Shown: positions 23,979-35,200 of the stretch, piece after piece
Layout: every line of letters starts with the position of its first letter
Position numbering within the stretch: the stretch's first letter is position 1
Assembly (NCBI GenBank): GCA_027579435.1
Contig: JANBPK010000795.1
Span: 1 to 53,216, forward strand
Reading direction: 5' to 3'
Length of the DNA: 53,216 nucleotides
Source of the DNA: Candolleomyces eurysporus
Taxonomy: Eukaryota > Basidiomycota > Agaricomycetes > Agaricales > Psathyrellaceae
The notes under the pieces: generated by a model
What the model was told of the DNA's origin: nothing
Seen by the model: the letters and a program-made list of their open reading frames with translations, nothing else
Databases searched by the model: none
Position numbers and translations under genes: made by a program

Positions 23979-26900
23979 TCAAGTAGTCGAGGATTTTCCC
24001 TTCCTCTCCGCGACTTCATAGAAATGATCTTTACCTCCACTTTCATCAACCAGCGCCTTGAAGAAGCCCGTTTCCTTCGCTAACAATTCCTTAGGTGGTG
24101 CGAATTCAACCTGCAAAACATCTTGAGTTGGATGGAAGTTCTGCGATATCGATCGTGCATTCACTCACAATATTACCGGCATCTAGTACCATCTACAAGA
24201 TGAGTTTCCATCAGTCTGACACCGGAAGAAGATGAGATTACTTCGGAGACTCACGATTCTGTCGGCGTCCATGATGGTTTGCAAACGATGAGCGATGGTC
24301 AATACGGTCACATCGGATCCAAGCTCTCGTCGAAGGGTATTCTGGATGATTGCGTCCGTTTCGTGATCTAGAGACATATACCTTCAGAAAGCATTTACGA
24401 TCCAGTGATGAATTCGAGGCCGACCTATCGCAGAAGTAGCTGGACGAGGAGGGAAGGCCGATCAGCATATGAAATACCCCAGCCTCAAATGGACACAAAC
24501 CTTCATCAAGAATTAACAACTTGGTGGACCTAACAATGGCTCGCGCAAGAGCAATTATCTGGCGTTGTCCAGCGGAAACGTTTGTCCCACCGCTTGCGAT
24601 TGTGGCGTCAAGACTGAGACGGCCTTCATCCGAGTCACCTTGGGAAGCATATAGACCTGACGACTTCAGCGCGGCATTGAGTGTAGCGTCGTCGTACTCG
24701 TCGAAAGGATCCAAGTTGTACCGCAGAGAGCCTGCAAAATTGATTTAGCGGTTGCTTCCTCGCCAGCTAGGTGTCGCTGACCGCTCAACAGTTCAGGCTG
24801 AGAAAACAGTCAGCAATAAGTACACGAACGGAGTGGTGTGTACATACCGACTGAGGAATAATAGTGATATGCGAACGAAGGGCGTCGAGATTGATCTTAT
24901 TCGTTGCTAACCCATCGAAGTAAACTGTACCCTCGGTGATGATCCCGCGCAGCAACGCTAGCGTGAGGGTGCTCTGTTCTCGTCAAATCCCAGTCAAGCC
25001 TGCAAGTTACTCAAACCACATACCTTTCCGCTGCCCGTTCGCCCGACAACACCAATGCGCTCGCCTGCACGGATATTGAAAGTCAAGTTGTGGAGCACAG
25101 CAGGTCCAGCCTATGGATCGATTATAAGGATCGTCCAACATAGTAATAGGTAAATAACGAACTTTGGAATACCGTGCAGTGAGTTTCTCGACTTGGATAT
25201 CGCCGCTGGTAGGCCAAGAAGCAGGAGGCTTCCCACTCTCTGTCGGCTTCGGCTCTTGCTCGATCTCGAGGTAAGCAGCAATCCTCTCCATGCTGACCGA
25301 TCCGACGGTCGCAGATCAGTGAATCGAGTCAACCATTCAAAAGCGGGAGAAACTTAGGACTTACCTGTTGGCCTCCATTTGGAACGCATAGAAATCTTGA
25401 ACCACATAGAGGATAGCGAAAGTGAACTCAACTGCACGGTTCAAGGAGAAGCCGACGTTCGCAGCGCTGGTCGTGCTCGCGTAAGTTAAGTACGCAGCCA
25501 AAGATGCTGTGAAAATGGCCCCAAGAGAATCTATACGGACCCCAATCCATCTGTTGAGATCGTAATTCAATCGTAACATCCTGATGTAATGGTCGATTCT
25601 ACGTCTGGACTCGGTCTTGAAAACGTCTTGCGCTCCGTACGCCCGGATCGAAACTGTAAGTGCGACGGAAGGTAAGGGATAGCGCATATGGATTTCAAGG
25701 AAGAGAACCTGCCTAAACCTGCCATGGCTGCGCTGAAGTGCGAAATCATAGGTGACTTGGCATTGCTATCAGCGCAACAAAAATCGGTCAAGAAAAGTAC
25801 ACTTCTGAACGAACTGGACAATTCACCTGAGTTCTCGTTTCACCGAAAGTTGCGCTTTCAAATATCGACCGCCAATCAAAATACCAAGCCCAGCGATGAC
25901 CAGACCAGGCAGCGCGAAGATTGGGACAAAGAGAATGGCAGAGATCAAGCTGATGGTGACCACACAGATCACACTAACGCATACGTTGCCAAGACTAACC
26001 AAACTCGAATCCAATGCCTGGATATCCTGCGTGAAGCGGGTGATTACTCTGGACATTGGCGTTTCGTCAAGCCACCTGGTGTGCGGAAGGTCGACAACTG
26101 GTTTTCAAATGTGAGTAAGGATCACGCACCTGAAAGTAGCACCAATAATCGCCTCAGTGAGTGATTTGTGAATGGCCCTCGATGCTCTCATGCTTCCTAA
26201 CGTAAACCAGATATTTTTGCTAACGTTGATCGCAAGGTAGATAAAGGTCAGGCCGATGTAAATCCCAAGGTACCTACAAAGTCGAATAAAGTCAACGATT
26301 CAAATCTACACACAAGGGATTGTGAGACTTACTTGGCGACAGAAACTTCCTCCGGGCGATGATTTTCATACTGCGAACTCCAATATCCCAAAAACCAAAG
26401 GTTGAAGCTGGCCATGACATTCCCCATGATGTGCCCCCCAACCCAAAGTGTGAAGAACAGTACGACATTCTGTCCGCCTAGACCTTTCAAGAGCAGCTTA
26501 AGCGCCTTCCAGCTGACCTTGCCATGCTGAACCTCTTCCGCAACGATTAACTTGCCGCCTGCTTTCTTTTTATTCTCTGTGGGCTCGTCGATTAGTGAAT
26601 CGTCCTCGGCAATGGCAAGTTCGTCTTTTTCATATTCAGTCTGAAGGGTTGGCTCGGCTTGAAGTGCTTCGGACATGTCTTGGCCATGGCCAGTGACAAC
26701 CCCAATAGAGCTGACAGTAACGATGTAGTCCGTGACGGGGTGAGCCAGAGCAACGTTATGCGTCTGTCATAATTAATTATTTGCTGAGATTCGGAAGGGG
26801 TAGAGAACAGTACACACGACGAGAAGAACAGTTCTGCCTTTGACTAGATCTCCTTTCAGACATTTGCTGACAACCCATTTTGCGCTGCGTGGCCGTCACT

Positions 26901-29900
26901 CAGAAAAGGGGCGCACAAACAAAATGAAACGCATACGTGTGAACATCCAAGGCAGCCAGTACGTCGTCGAGAAGGATGGTTTGAGCATTCGAGTAGATTG
27001 CTCGTGCCAGCGTCAGACGCGCCTAGTTACTTCAAGTTCAATACTGATCCAGTCTAGAAACATGCACGGATCGTACCTTCTGACCACCACTGATATGATA
27101 GCATATGATCAGCCGAAGCATTCATTTTGACCTTCGAAGGAGAGCTCACCTCAACGTCAACCCGCGCTCTCCGACCTCAGTCGCATCCCCGGCCTCGAAC
27201 AATTCAAGGTCAGGTTCTAAAGCGCACTGATACAAAACTGACATATGCCATCAGTACCGATGAGATGGATGATTTCACAACGCCGTAGAGACACCTACCC
27301 TTCTTGTACCGCTCTTCGTCGTAAGCGGAATGGAACAGAATGTTCTCCCGGATGGTTTCGTTCTGAACCCACGATTCCTGCACGGCGAACGCAACACCTC
27401 CAGCACGTGGGAGGTTAAACGATGAGTCGGGTTCGCTCGGGGCGAAGTGCATCTCGCCTATTGGACAAAGAGTTAGATTGGGAGGTAGTAGCAGAAGAAT
27501 CCAGAAAGGACGTACCGAGAAGTGCCATGAGCAACGACGTCTTTCCAGAACCGCTGAAAAACACAATTGCCAAATTATCCTCAAAGCCAAAGCCAGGGCA
27601 CGCACGTAGGTCCGACAATGAGATTGAGCTTGCCCTCCATAAATCGTAGTTCTCCAGGAACGGTCAACTTGAAAGTCGAAGAAGGCGTAAATTCACCATT
27701 TGCCTCGGGAGTCCAGGTAAAGCTGGCGTTTCGGAGGTACAAGCCATCATCAACCGGCTGAGACTGAACAAGGGAAGAAGAGTTTTCAGGGAGCTTGGAG
27801 GTATCCAGGAAATCCATTTCCTTGAAGAATGTGTTGATTCGATCGAGGGAGACCCTGGCTGGATAAAGCAGTACATCAGAGATTGCGACACGGAGAGTGT
27901 AAACAAGGGGGTAGATAGATACCTCGAACGACTGATCCCAGGATCATGTTAGCCCGTAACATCTCGTCTCGCAAGTTCCCAAAGATAATCATGCTTGAAA
28001 AGATCTTGGAGGCTGTGAGGTCCATCTTCATAACCAAAGCGGCCACCGCGTAAGTGGCGAGCATGATGATAATCGGAATCAAATGGCTAGTATCGAGATT
28101 GAGAATATGGAACTCTCAAGGCGCTTGGAGACGGCTTACTTGACGAGCAGGATGAACAAGTGGAGCAGCTAATACCCCGCCAGATTCAGATATTTTGGCG
28201 AGGACGTAGTAAGTAGGTACTCACCTTCCACTTCCAGACCAATTTCAACTCCTCGTCTCGTCGTTTGTCGGCCTTCTCTTGGATGTTTTTCTCCCAACCG
28301 AACAACTTGATAGTCCTCAAAACACCCATTGCTACACCGTGTATACGATAAGTATGAAGTTTTTAACCGTACTGCACGAAGAGTCTTACCTTCTGTCAAC
28401 GTCTGTATGCGGTCATCCGTCTATCAAGCATGGGTCAGAGGGCTGAGTGGGGACAGAATTTAGCCTTAACAAACCTTCCCCATCTTTTCACGCTGGATAC
28501 CCTGCAGCAGACCGGTCATGTAGCCAGGTACAGGCAGCAACGCAACCAGTAGCGCCAACCCGACAAAAGCACTTGAGGCAACATTATTAGTACGAAGCAG
28601 TACTGGGAAACCGAAGGAAGTAGGCTGACCTCCACCCAAGGGTGAGATAAAGAAAAACGGAGGAGAAGATCATTTGTAGAGGGAGACACCAGACTACACG
28701 TAAATCGTTAACATAAAANATAGGAACCTTGTAGNAAAACGCCGGCACTCACGAAGCATAATGATAAGCTTAGCCTGGTTGATACTCACCAAATCAGACG
28801 TAACCATATTATTGAGCTTTCCAATAAAATTCGACCTATTCTTCTTCTTGTCCTCATATTTGTCCTTTTCAGAGCCTTCATTCACAGCCCGAAGTCGAAG
28901 ACCGTAATTAAAGACGAGTTGAGTCAAGATGGATTCCGTTCCGACGACAGTACGGTTCATCCTTGCGATATAATAGTGGTATCCTATGGAGCCAAGGACG
29001 GGCACGAGGAAAAGGCAGAGAATCCAGAACCAGGGCCGAACGGTGGTTTTGTCAGTTGGACCCGACTCGAGAAGGCTAATGGGAATTCTTTGAGCAATGT
29101 TTTAGGGTGATGGAAGAGGTAGAAGAGCTTACACCAACAGCCGGTTGATTGCCACAGGCGCCGCGAATTGGCTAAGTGTATAGACTGTCACAGAGAGAAC
29201 ACAGACAAAGTAGTCGTATGCTGGGCAAAATCAAGGATCATAAGTAAGGGCTGATACGACAACTGGATGGATTTACCAAACAGTCGTAGGAGGTTCAAGC
29301 CAATATGGCGCCCTTTTCGAAAATTGGCGGGATCTACCTTCTGCAGTGGGGTCAGGTTTAAAGCGAAAGGGCAGGTGCAATCCAACACGAACAGAAAGCG
29401 AATATTTGGCGATGTTCTCCGCCTGGTTATAGTCCGCGATCGGGGGCATCTCGGCTGGGGTGAGATGCGGCAATTTGTTTGCGATACTGATGGTTGGGCT
29501 GAGATAGCTGTAAATACCGCAAGAAAGGACAGAAGCCGTTTGTTCAGGGTACGGCTGCTCCGCAGGGTGCTGAGCCCTCCAGGTCAATTGGTGTTGCATT
29601 CAAAAGAAAAAGTACACGATACCTTGGGGTCCACTGGTCGGTAGATGCTGGGAATGCAGACCGGAACGACCAAAGCCGTCAAGAACAAAGCACCAATCTT
29701 CGCCCAAAGCAACCAGCCTTCTGCACCATCCAAAGGTTCGTTCGAAAAAGTTGCAAGCGGCCACACATCACGGTAAGCGTAGACTGCCAGTTCAGAGAAT
29801 AGAATCAGCGTGCTGTGGCGGCTTGTCCAGCGCCAGCTTGGTGTCGAGATAGACAAAAGCGAAAGGACGAAGGCCCAGGCCTGAATATCAAAGCATTAGC

Positions 29901-30495
29901 GTAGCCCGACCCTAATTCGCTCCAAACTCACATTTGACAGCAGCAAGAACTTGGACGTGTATTGTTCAAACGCCGTGCCTTCATTGGTGAGGGCCTTCAG
30001 GACAGAAGGTACTGAAAGTCCCACCAACGCCGTGCACCCCAACACCCTTGCGACCTTCCACAAGAATCGTTCGACTCCTCCACTTCCAGCAATTACACCC
30101 TGTTCCTTTTCCACCCCGTTGGACCCGTCTTGGTCCTGTTCCTGGTCTTGTCCCTCTTGTTTTGAAGGAAAGTGCGAGCTGACACGCGAGATGAGGTAAC
30201 CAACTGAGAGCAGAGCGAGCGCAGCTGGTATCGAAAAGAAGCACTGGCTGCTGTAAAGCTGGTCAATACTCACAATATGCCGTTGGTAGTGACACTCACT
30301 CCAAGGTTTGTCCCAGACCGCCCAAAAGCAAGCCGGCGCTATGAGACTTCCCGCTAATAAAAATTTTGATACAACGTTCAGCGTCTTCGTGTGCCTCCGA
30401 TACACCACTCACTCTACTCCGACCTGCCAGTTGTGAAAGGGTGTTTGGTCATCTGTAAACGATTCGTTCAGCCAGTGTGATGTAGGCACTTCCAT
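23979..30495 (-). CDS. ABCC-family (MRP-type) ABC transporter, copy 2; about 36 exons, roughly 1500 aa
   Basis: ABCC exporter of the same family as copy 1. The ATG is at 30495-30493 and the first exon reads MEVPTSHWLNESF; the next two exons join in phase 2, as in copies 3 and 4. Stop at 23981-23979. Visible in order: N-terminal membrane domain, TMD1 (GRHIGLNLLRLFG), NBD1 ([14 protein letters not shown] context, signature on the 13 nt exon 27077-27089, LLDD Walker B), linker [23 protein letters not shown]2 (ETPMSRVITRFTQDIQ), and NBD2 with [14 protein letters not shown], the PELLS exon 24782-24797, the D-loop exon 24425-24439 and IAHRLQ. Compared with copy 1 it has an extra intron between VVR and ARVSLDR (about 27857-27928). 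CpGs are kept throughout, unlike copy 3. No frameshift or stop was seen. It is the outlier of the three tandem copies. Confidence 0.92.
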
Positions 30496-30748
30496 GGCCT
30501 TGTCGCGACGCCTTCACCGCGTCGAGTTGGTTGTTATCTACGTGGGGGGTTGTCTCGTGCGCTTCAATGCAACGTCGTTGAGCGGGGATAGTGGAGCTTC
30601 AGTTATACAAGCCCCAGTCCCGAGTGTTGGAATATAAATCGTGTATGTGATTGATCAAAAGCACAAGCTTCTGTACATATGTCAGAATAAAGGGAGCCAA
30701 CGACGCTTCCAAGCTTCCACCGCGTTATGTACGATGATACGTCGCGTG

Positions 30749-30760
30749 CCTAAAAATAGA
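30749..30760 (-). promoter_or_regulatory. Conserved TATA-like box upstream of copy 2
   Basis: Read on the gene's strand the core is TCTATTTTTAGGCA. The same core stands about 260, 217 and 230 bases before the ATGs of copies 2, 3 and 4, within a more widely conserved block (GGGGCTYTCTATTTTTA). Conservation in otherwise diverging flanks supports a core-promoter role; a transcription start has not been shown. Confidence 0.45.
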
Positions 30761-31229
30761 GAGCCCCTATGCCATGCCTTAGTAAACCTACCTTACGCGA
30801 CAAGAACTCGTGCCTTCCACTTCCCCAAGTTGACGCTCAATCGTGAAGCTCGTTCTTAGGTCACAATTGGGGGGAAAAATCGGATCACAGCCTAAGAATT
30901 TTTTTACATAGTGAACTTGAATGTAGCCCATTTGGCCCACGACCTCTCTGTGATGAGCTTGCCGATGTCTACTGCGCATGAAATCAAGTACGGGTCTTTT
31001 TTTGAGTATGTCGGGTTACACGGATGATCGAGAAGGAAAGGAGTTGTACAGAACCGACTAATAGCAACCATTCCTATGACTCGACCTCGAACCAATAGAA
31101 GGACCAACAGATGTGACCATATCGTACATCATCTTCAATATCCCTGCTTTTTTCACCGTCTGACAAGCGCTTCAACGGNCCCCCCGCTGAAGAGCGCTGT
31201 ACTGTCTACCGGAGGAGTAGTAACCGATG

Positions 31230-31790
31230 GAACCTAAATCCTTCTCTCATCACGCTTGCTGCTTCAGGTCCACCGGACTAAGGAAGCCCGAAGTGAAGAT
31301 TCCCATAGAACAACCGGCGCGTTCAGATGAAATGAAGTCAATTCAGGCAGGCAGTCCTGCGAAGAAGGTATCTTCTGTTAAATTGAAGCCCCTGCAGATT
31401 GGTAGCTATGAGTTCACTTTGAAACAATCGGCGTCCCTTGAGAAATTTCACCCCAATATTGCAGCCATAGGGAGAAATTAACGTCAAATTTTCGCCATCC
31501 GCCATTCCAAGTGCGATTGAGCAGGGTCATCCTGAATCCCAGTGGCTCCCCAAGATAGATACGAGAAGCGCCATCTGTGACATCGAAAGGTTCTCGTATT
31601 TTGTCACCAGGGGACAGCGCTACTGAAATACAAAGGGGACTCAATGAAACTAGCGATGTAATGGGGATTCTGGCATCTCAGAACGCACCGGGTGTCAAAC
31701 GATTTACAAAAATTACGCTGCGCAATGTACCCATAGACACGGAAAGACGAGGCGAACAAGTCCTTTAAGCAGCTTTCGTCTTTCGGAGAA
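31230..31790 (-). other. Co-duplicated intergenic segment, copy a (decayed, unrecognised)
   Basis: Matches segments at about 39440-40290 and 47450-47810. On the minus strand fragments such as DARIPITSLVS line up with DARIFIRSLVS of copy b, but frames are broken by stops and small indels. It may be a relic gene carried with the transporter or simply duplicated flank. No family is recognised. Confidence 0.4.
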
Positions 31791-32297
31791 GATTCGATGG
31801 GCTATATGAAGCTTGAAATTTCTGATACTGTCAGCGGTTCATGGATTGTTTCTCCGTGAGCTAAGCTACCTCGTGCAAGTGGTCACCAGATTCCAGTGCA
31901 CCTCAAGTGTCCTTTTTTGTTGGCCGGCTGGCAGATTGAGAAGACCTTCGGAAGATAGCTTTGGCAACCCTGTTGGTTGGCAGACAAGAGACAGAGGGAA
32001 CAAGAGTCCATCATCTCAAGCGAATTGCAATGCGTTCGTAGTCTGCCGAGAATTTAGCAACCTTTTCAAACCCTCCTATATTTTGTCTACAGAGGCACCC
32101 ACTTGAACGAAGCAAGAAGCCTAAGGTAACATGCCGTAGGTGAGAATGAGATTAACTAAAGTCTCCCGGCGACTGCCCGAACGCAGTTGGCACAGGGCTA
32201 TCGAATATACAAGGACGCAATTGAAATGAGCACGTCAAACGAACACATGAACTATCCGAGTAAGTTGGTAGGGAATTGGAAGCAGACAGTTCATATA

Positions 32298-35200
32298 TCA
32301 AGCAGTCGAGGAACTTCCCTTCCTCTCCGCGACTTCATAGAAATGATCCTTATCTGCACTCTCATCAACCAGCGCTTTGAAGAAGCCGTTTTCCTTCGCC
32401 AACAGTTCCTTAGGTGATGCGAATTCAACCTGAAAAATAGCGCTAGTAAGATGAAGGTTACGATACCGATCGTTTTTTCGCTTACAATGTTACCAGTATC
32501 CAATACCATCTACAATACGAGTTTTCGTCAGTCTGGCATTAGTACAAAATGAGATTATTTCAGAGACTCACGATTCTGTCGGCGTCCATGATGGTTCGCA
32601 AACGATGAGCGATAGTCAACACTGTGACATCGGATCCAAGCTCTCGTCGAAGGGTATTCTGGATGACTGCATCTGTTTCGTGGTCTAGGGACATGCACCG
32701 TCAGAAAGCGCCTAAAATCCATTGGAAACTCAACACCGACCTATCGCAGAGGTAGCTAGATGGAGAGAGAGGGCGAATCAGTACATAAAATATCCAAGCT
32801 TCAGAGGGAGACGAACCTTCATCAAGAATCAACAACTTGGTAGATCTAACAATCGCTCGCGCAAGGGCAATGATCTGGCGTTGTCCAGCCGAAACGTTAC
32901 TGCCGCCGCTTGAGATTGTAGTATCAAGGTGCAGACGGCCTTCATCTGAGTCGCCTTGTGAAGCATATAGACCTGACGACTTCAATGCGGCATTGAGTGT
33001 AGCATCGTCGTACTCGTCGAAAGGATCCAAGTTGTACCGCAGAGAGCCTGTAAGACTGATTCAGCAGTTGTTTCCTTGCCAGTNATGTGCCACTGACCGC
33101 TCAAAAGTTCAGGCTGAGAAAGCAGTCAACAATAAGTACACGAAAGTGGTGTTCACATACCGACTGAGGAATAATAGTGACGTGTGAACGAAGGGCGTCG
33201 AGATTGATCTTATTCGTTGGCAAACCATCGAAGTAAACTGTACCCTCGGTGATGATCCCACGCAGCAACGCCAGAGTGAGAGTGCTCTGTTCTCGTCAAA
33301 TCCCAGTGAAACATGCAAGCTGCTAAAACAACATACCTTTCCACTGCCCGTTCGTCCAACAACACCAATTCGCTCGCCTGCATGGATATTGAAAGTCAAG
33401 TCATGGAGCACGGCAGGTCCAGCCTATGGGTCGATTATAAGGATTGTCAAACATAGAAAATAGGTGAATAACGAACTTTGGAATACCGTGCAGTGAGGTT
33501 CTCAACTCGGATATCACCATTGGTGGGCCAAGAAGCAGGAGGTTTCCCGCTATCTGTCGGTTTCGGCTCTTGCTCGATCTCGAGGTAAGCAGCAATCCTC
33601 TCTATGCTGTACCGGTTCGATGGTCACAGGTCAATTATTCAAGGCAACTCGTTGCAAGTGGGTGAAAGGGGCGTACCTATTGGCCTCCACTTGGAACCAA
33701 TTGAAAATCCGAACTGCATGGAGGATAGTGAAGGTAAACTCAANGGCACGGTTCAGAGAGAAACCNATGTTTGCGGCGCTGGCCATGCTCGCGTAAGTCA
33801 AGTACACAGCTAAAGATCCGGTGAAAATGGCCCCAAGAGAATCTATACGGACTGCGATCCACCTGCTGAGATCGAAATTCAGTCGTGAGATCCTAAGGTA
33901 ATGGTCGATTCTACGTCTGGANTCAATCTTGAAGGCATCCTGTGCTCCGTATGCCCGGATNGACACTGCATTTGGAATAGTCAGCAAGGTATAAATATAC
34001 AACAAGGTGGACTTCGAGAACTGACCTAACCCAGCGATCGCCGCGCTGAAGTGTGAAAGCATCGGTGACTTTGCGTTGCTAATAANTGTNGAAAATCCGT
34101 CAACAAAGGTGGACGGCCAACCCAACATGAGANCTCACCTAAGTTCTCGATTCACTGAGATCTGTGCCTTCAGATAGCGGCTCCCAATGAATATGCCAAG
34201 CCAGATGATGAGCAGACCAGGCAGCGCGAAAATTGGGACAAAGAGAACCGCAGAAACCAAGCTGATGGCGACCAGAAAGAACAAGCTGACNGATGCGTTA
34301 CCNTACACAACCAAAGTCCAATCTAATGACTGGATATCCTGTGTCAGGCGGGTGATAACTCTGGACATAGGGGTTTCGTCAAGCCACCTATATGAAAAGT
34401 CAACAACTGATTTTCAGATGTGATTCAGGATCACGCACCTCAGAGTAGCACCAAGAACCGTTTCAGTCAGTGATTTGTGGATGGTCTTTGATGCTCTCAT
34501 GCCCCCCAATGTAAACCAGATCTCTTTGCTAAAGTTGATTGCAAGATGNATGAATGTCAGGCCAACATAGATGCCGAGNTATCTACACNAATNGGTCAGC
34601 ACCAATNNACAAAAGGACCNNCAAANGCTTACTTGATGACAGGAACTTCNTCTGGACNATGAGTCTCATACTGNGAGCTCCAATATCCCAAAAACCAAAT
34701 GTTAANGCTGGCCATAAGATACTCCNAGATGTGCCCTCCAATCCAAAGCATGAAGAACAACACAGCATGCTGTCCACCTAGGCCCTTCAAGAGCAGCTTG
34801 AGCGCCTTCCAGCTGACATTGCCATGCTGAACTTCTTCAGCGACAATCAACTTGCCATTTGCTTTCTTGTCCTTCTCTGCGGGGCTGTCAATCAGTAAAT
34901 CATCCTTGGCAATGGCAAGTTCATCCTTTTNGTATTCAGCTTGGAGGGTAGGCTCAGCTTCAAGAGCTTCAGAGATGTCTTGTCCATGGCCAGTGACAAC
35001 CCCGGTAGAGCTGACTGTAACAATGAAGTCTGTGATGGGGCAAGCAAGAGCAATGTTGTGTGTCTGCTGTATTTACTGAGGAACTGTAGAGGAAAAGGCA
35101 TGTGAAATAGTACGCACGACAAGAAGGACAGATCGACCTTTGACTAGGTCCCCTTTCAAGCATTTGTTGACAACCCATTTTGCGCTGCATGACCATCAAT

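Larger units (their letters stand above)
23750..32079 (-). repeat. Tandem repeat unit 1 (ABCC copy 2 plus flanks)
   Basis: First of three direct repeats. The left edge is set where the 3' flank begins to match unit 2: the sequence from TCTACAGAGGCACCC through the CTCCCGG stretch (about 23760-23980) matches about 32085-32300. Stop-to-stop distance to the next unit is 8319 bases and start-to-start is 8323, so the repeat includes intergenic DNA. Edges are approximate. Confidence 0.75.
30496..32297. promoter_or_regulatory. Intergenic region upstream of copy 2, partly co-duplicated
   Basis: 1.8 kb between the start of copy 2 and the stop of copy 3. It holds the presumed promoter of copy 2, including a TATA-like box, a diverged segment at about 31230-31790 shared with the other units, and the shared 3' flank of copy 3. 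No intact gene was recognised. Confidence 0.5.

Noticed and set aside
25688..26164. 158-codon plus-strand frame
   Set aside because: It is antisense to TMD2 of ABCC copy 2.
29267..29644. 125-codon plus-strand frame
   Set aside because: It is antisense to the N-terminal membrane domain of ABCC copy 2; equivalent shadows appear in copies 3 and 4.
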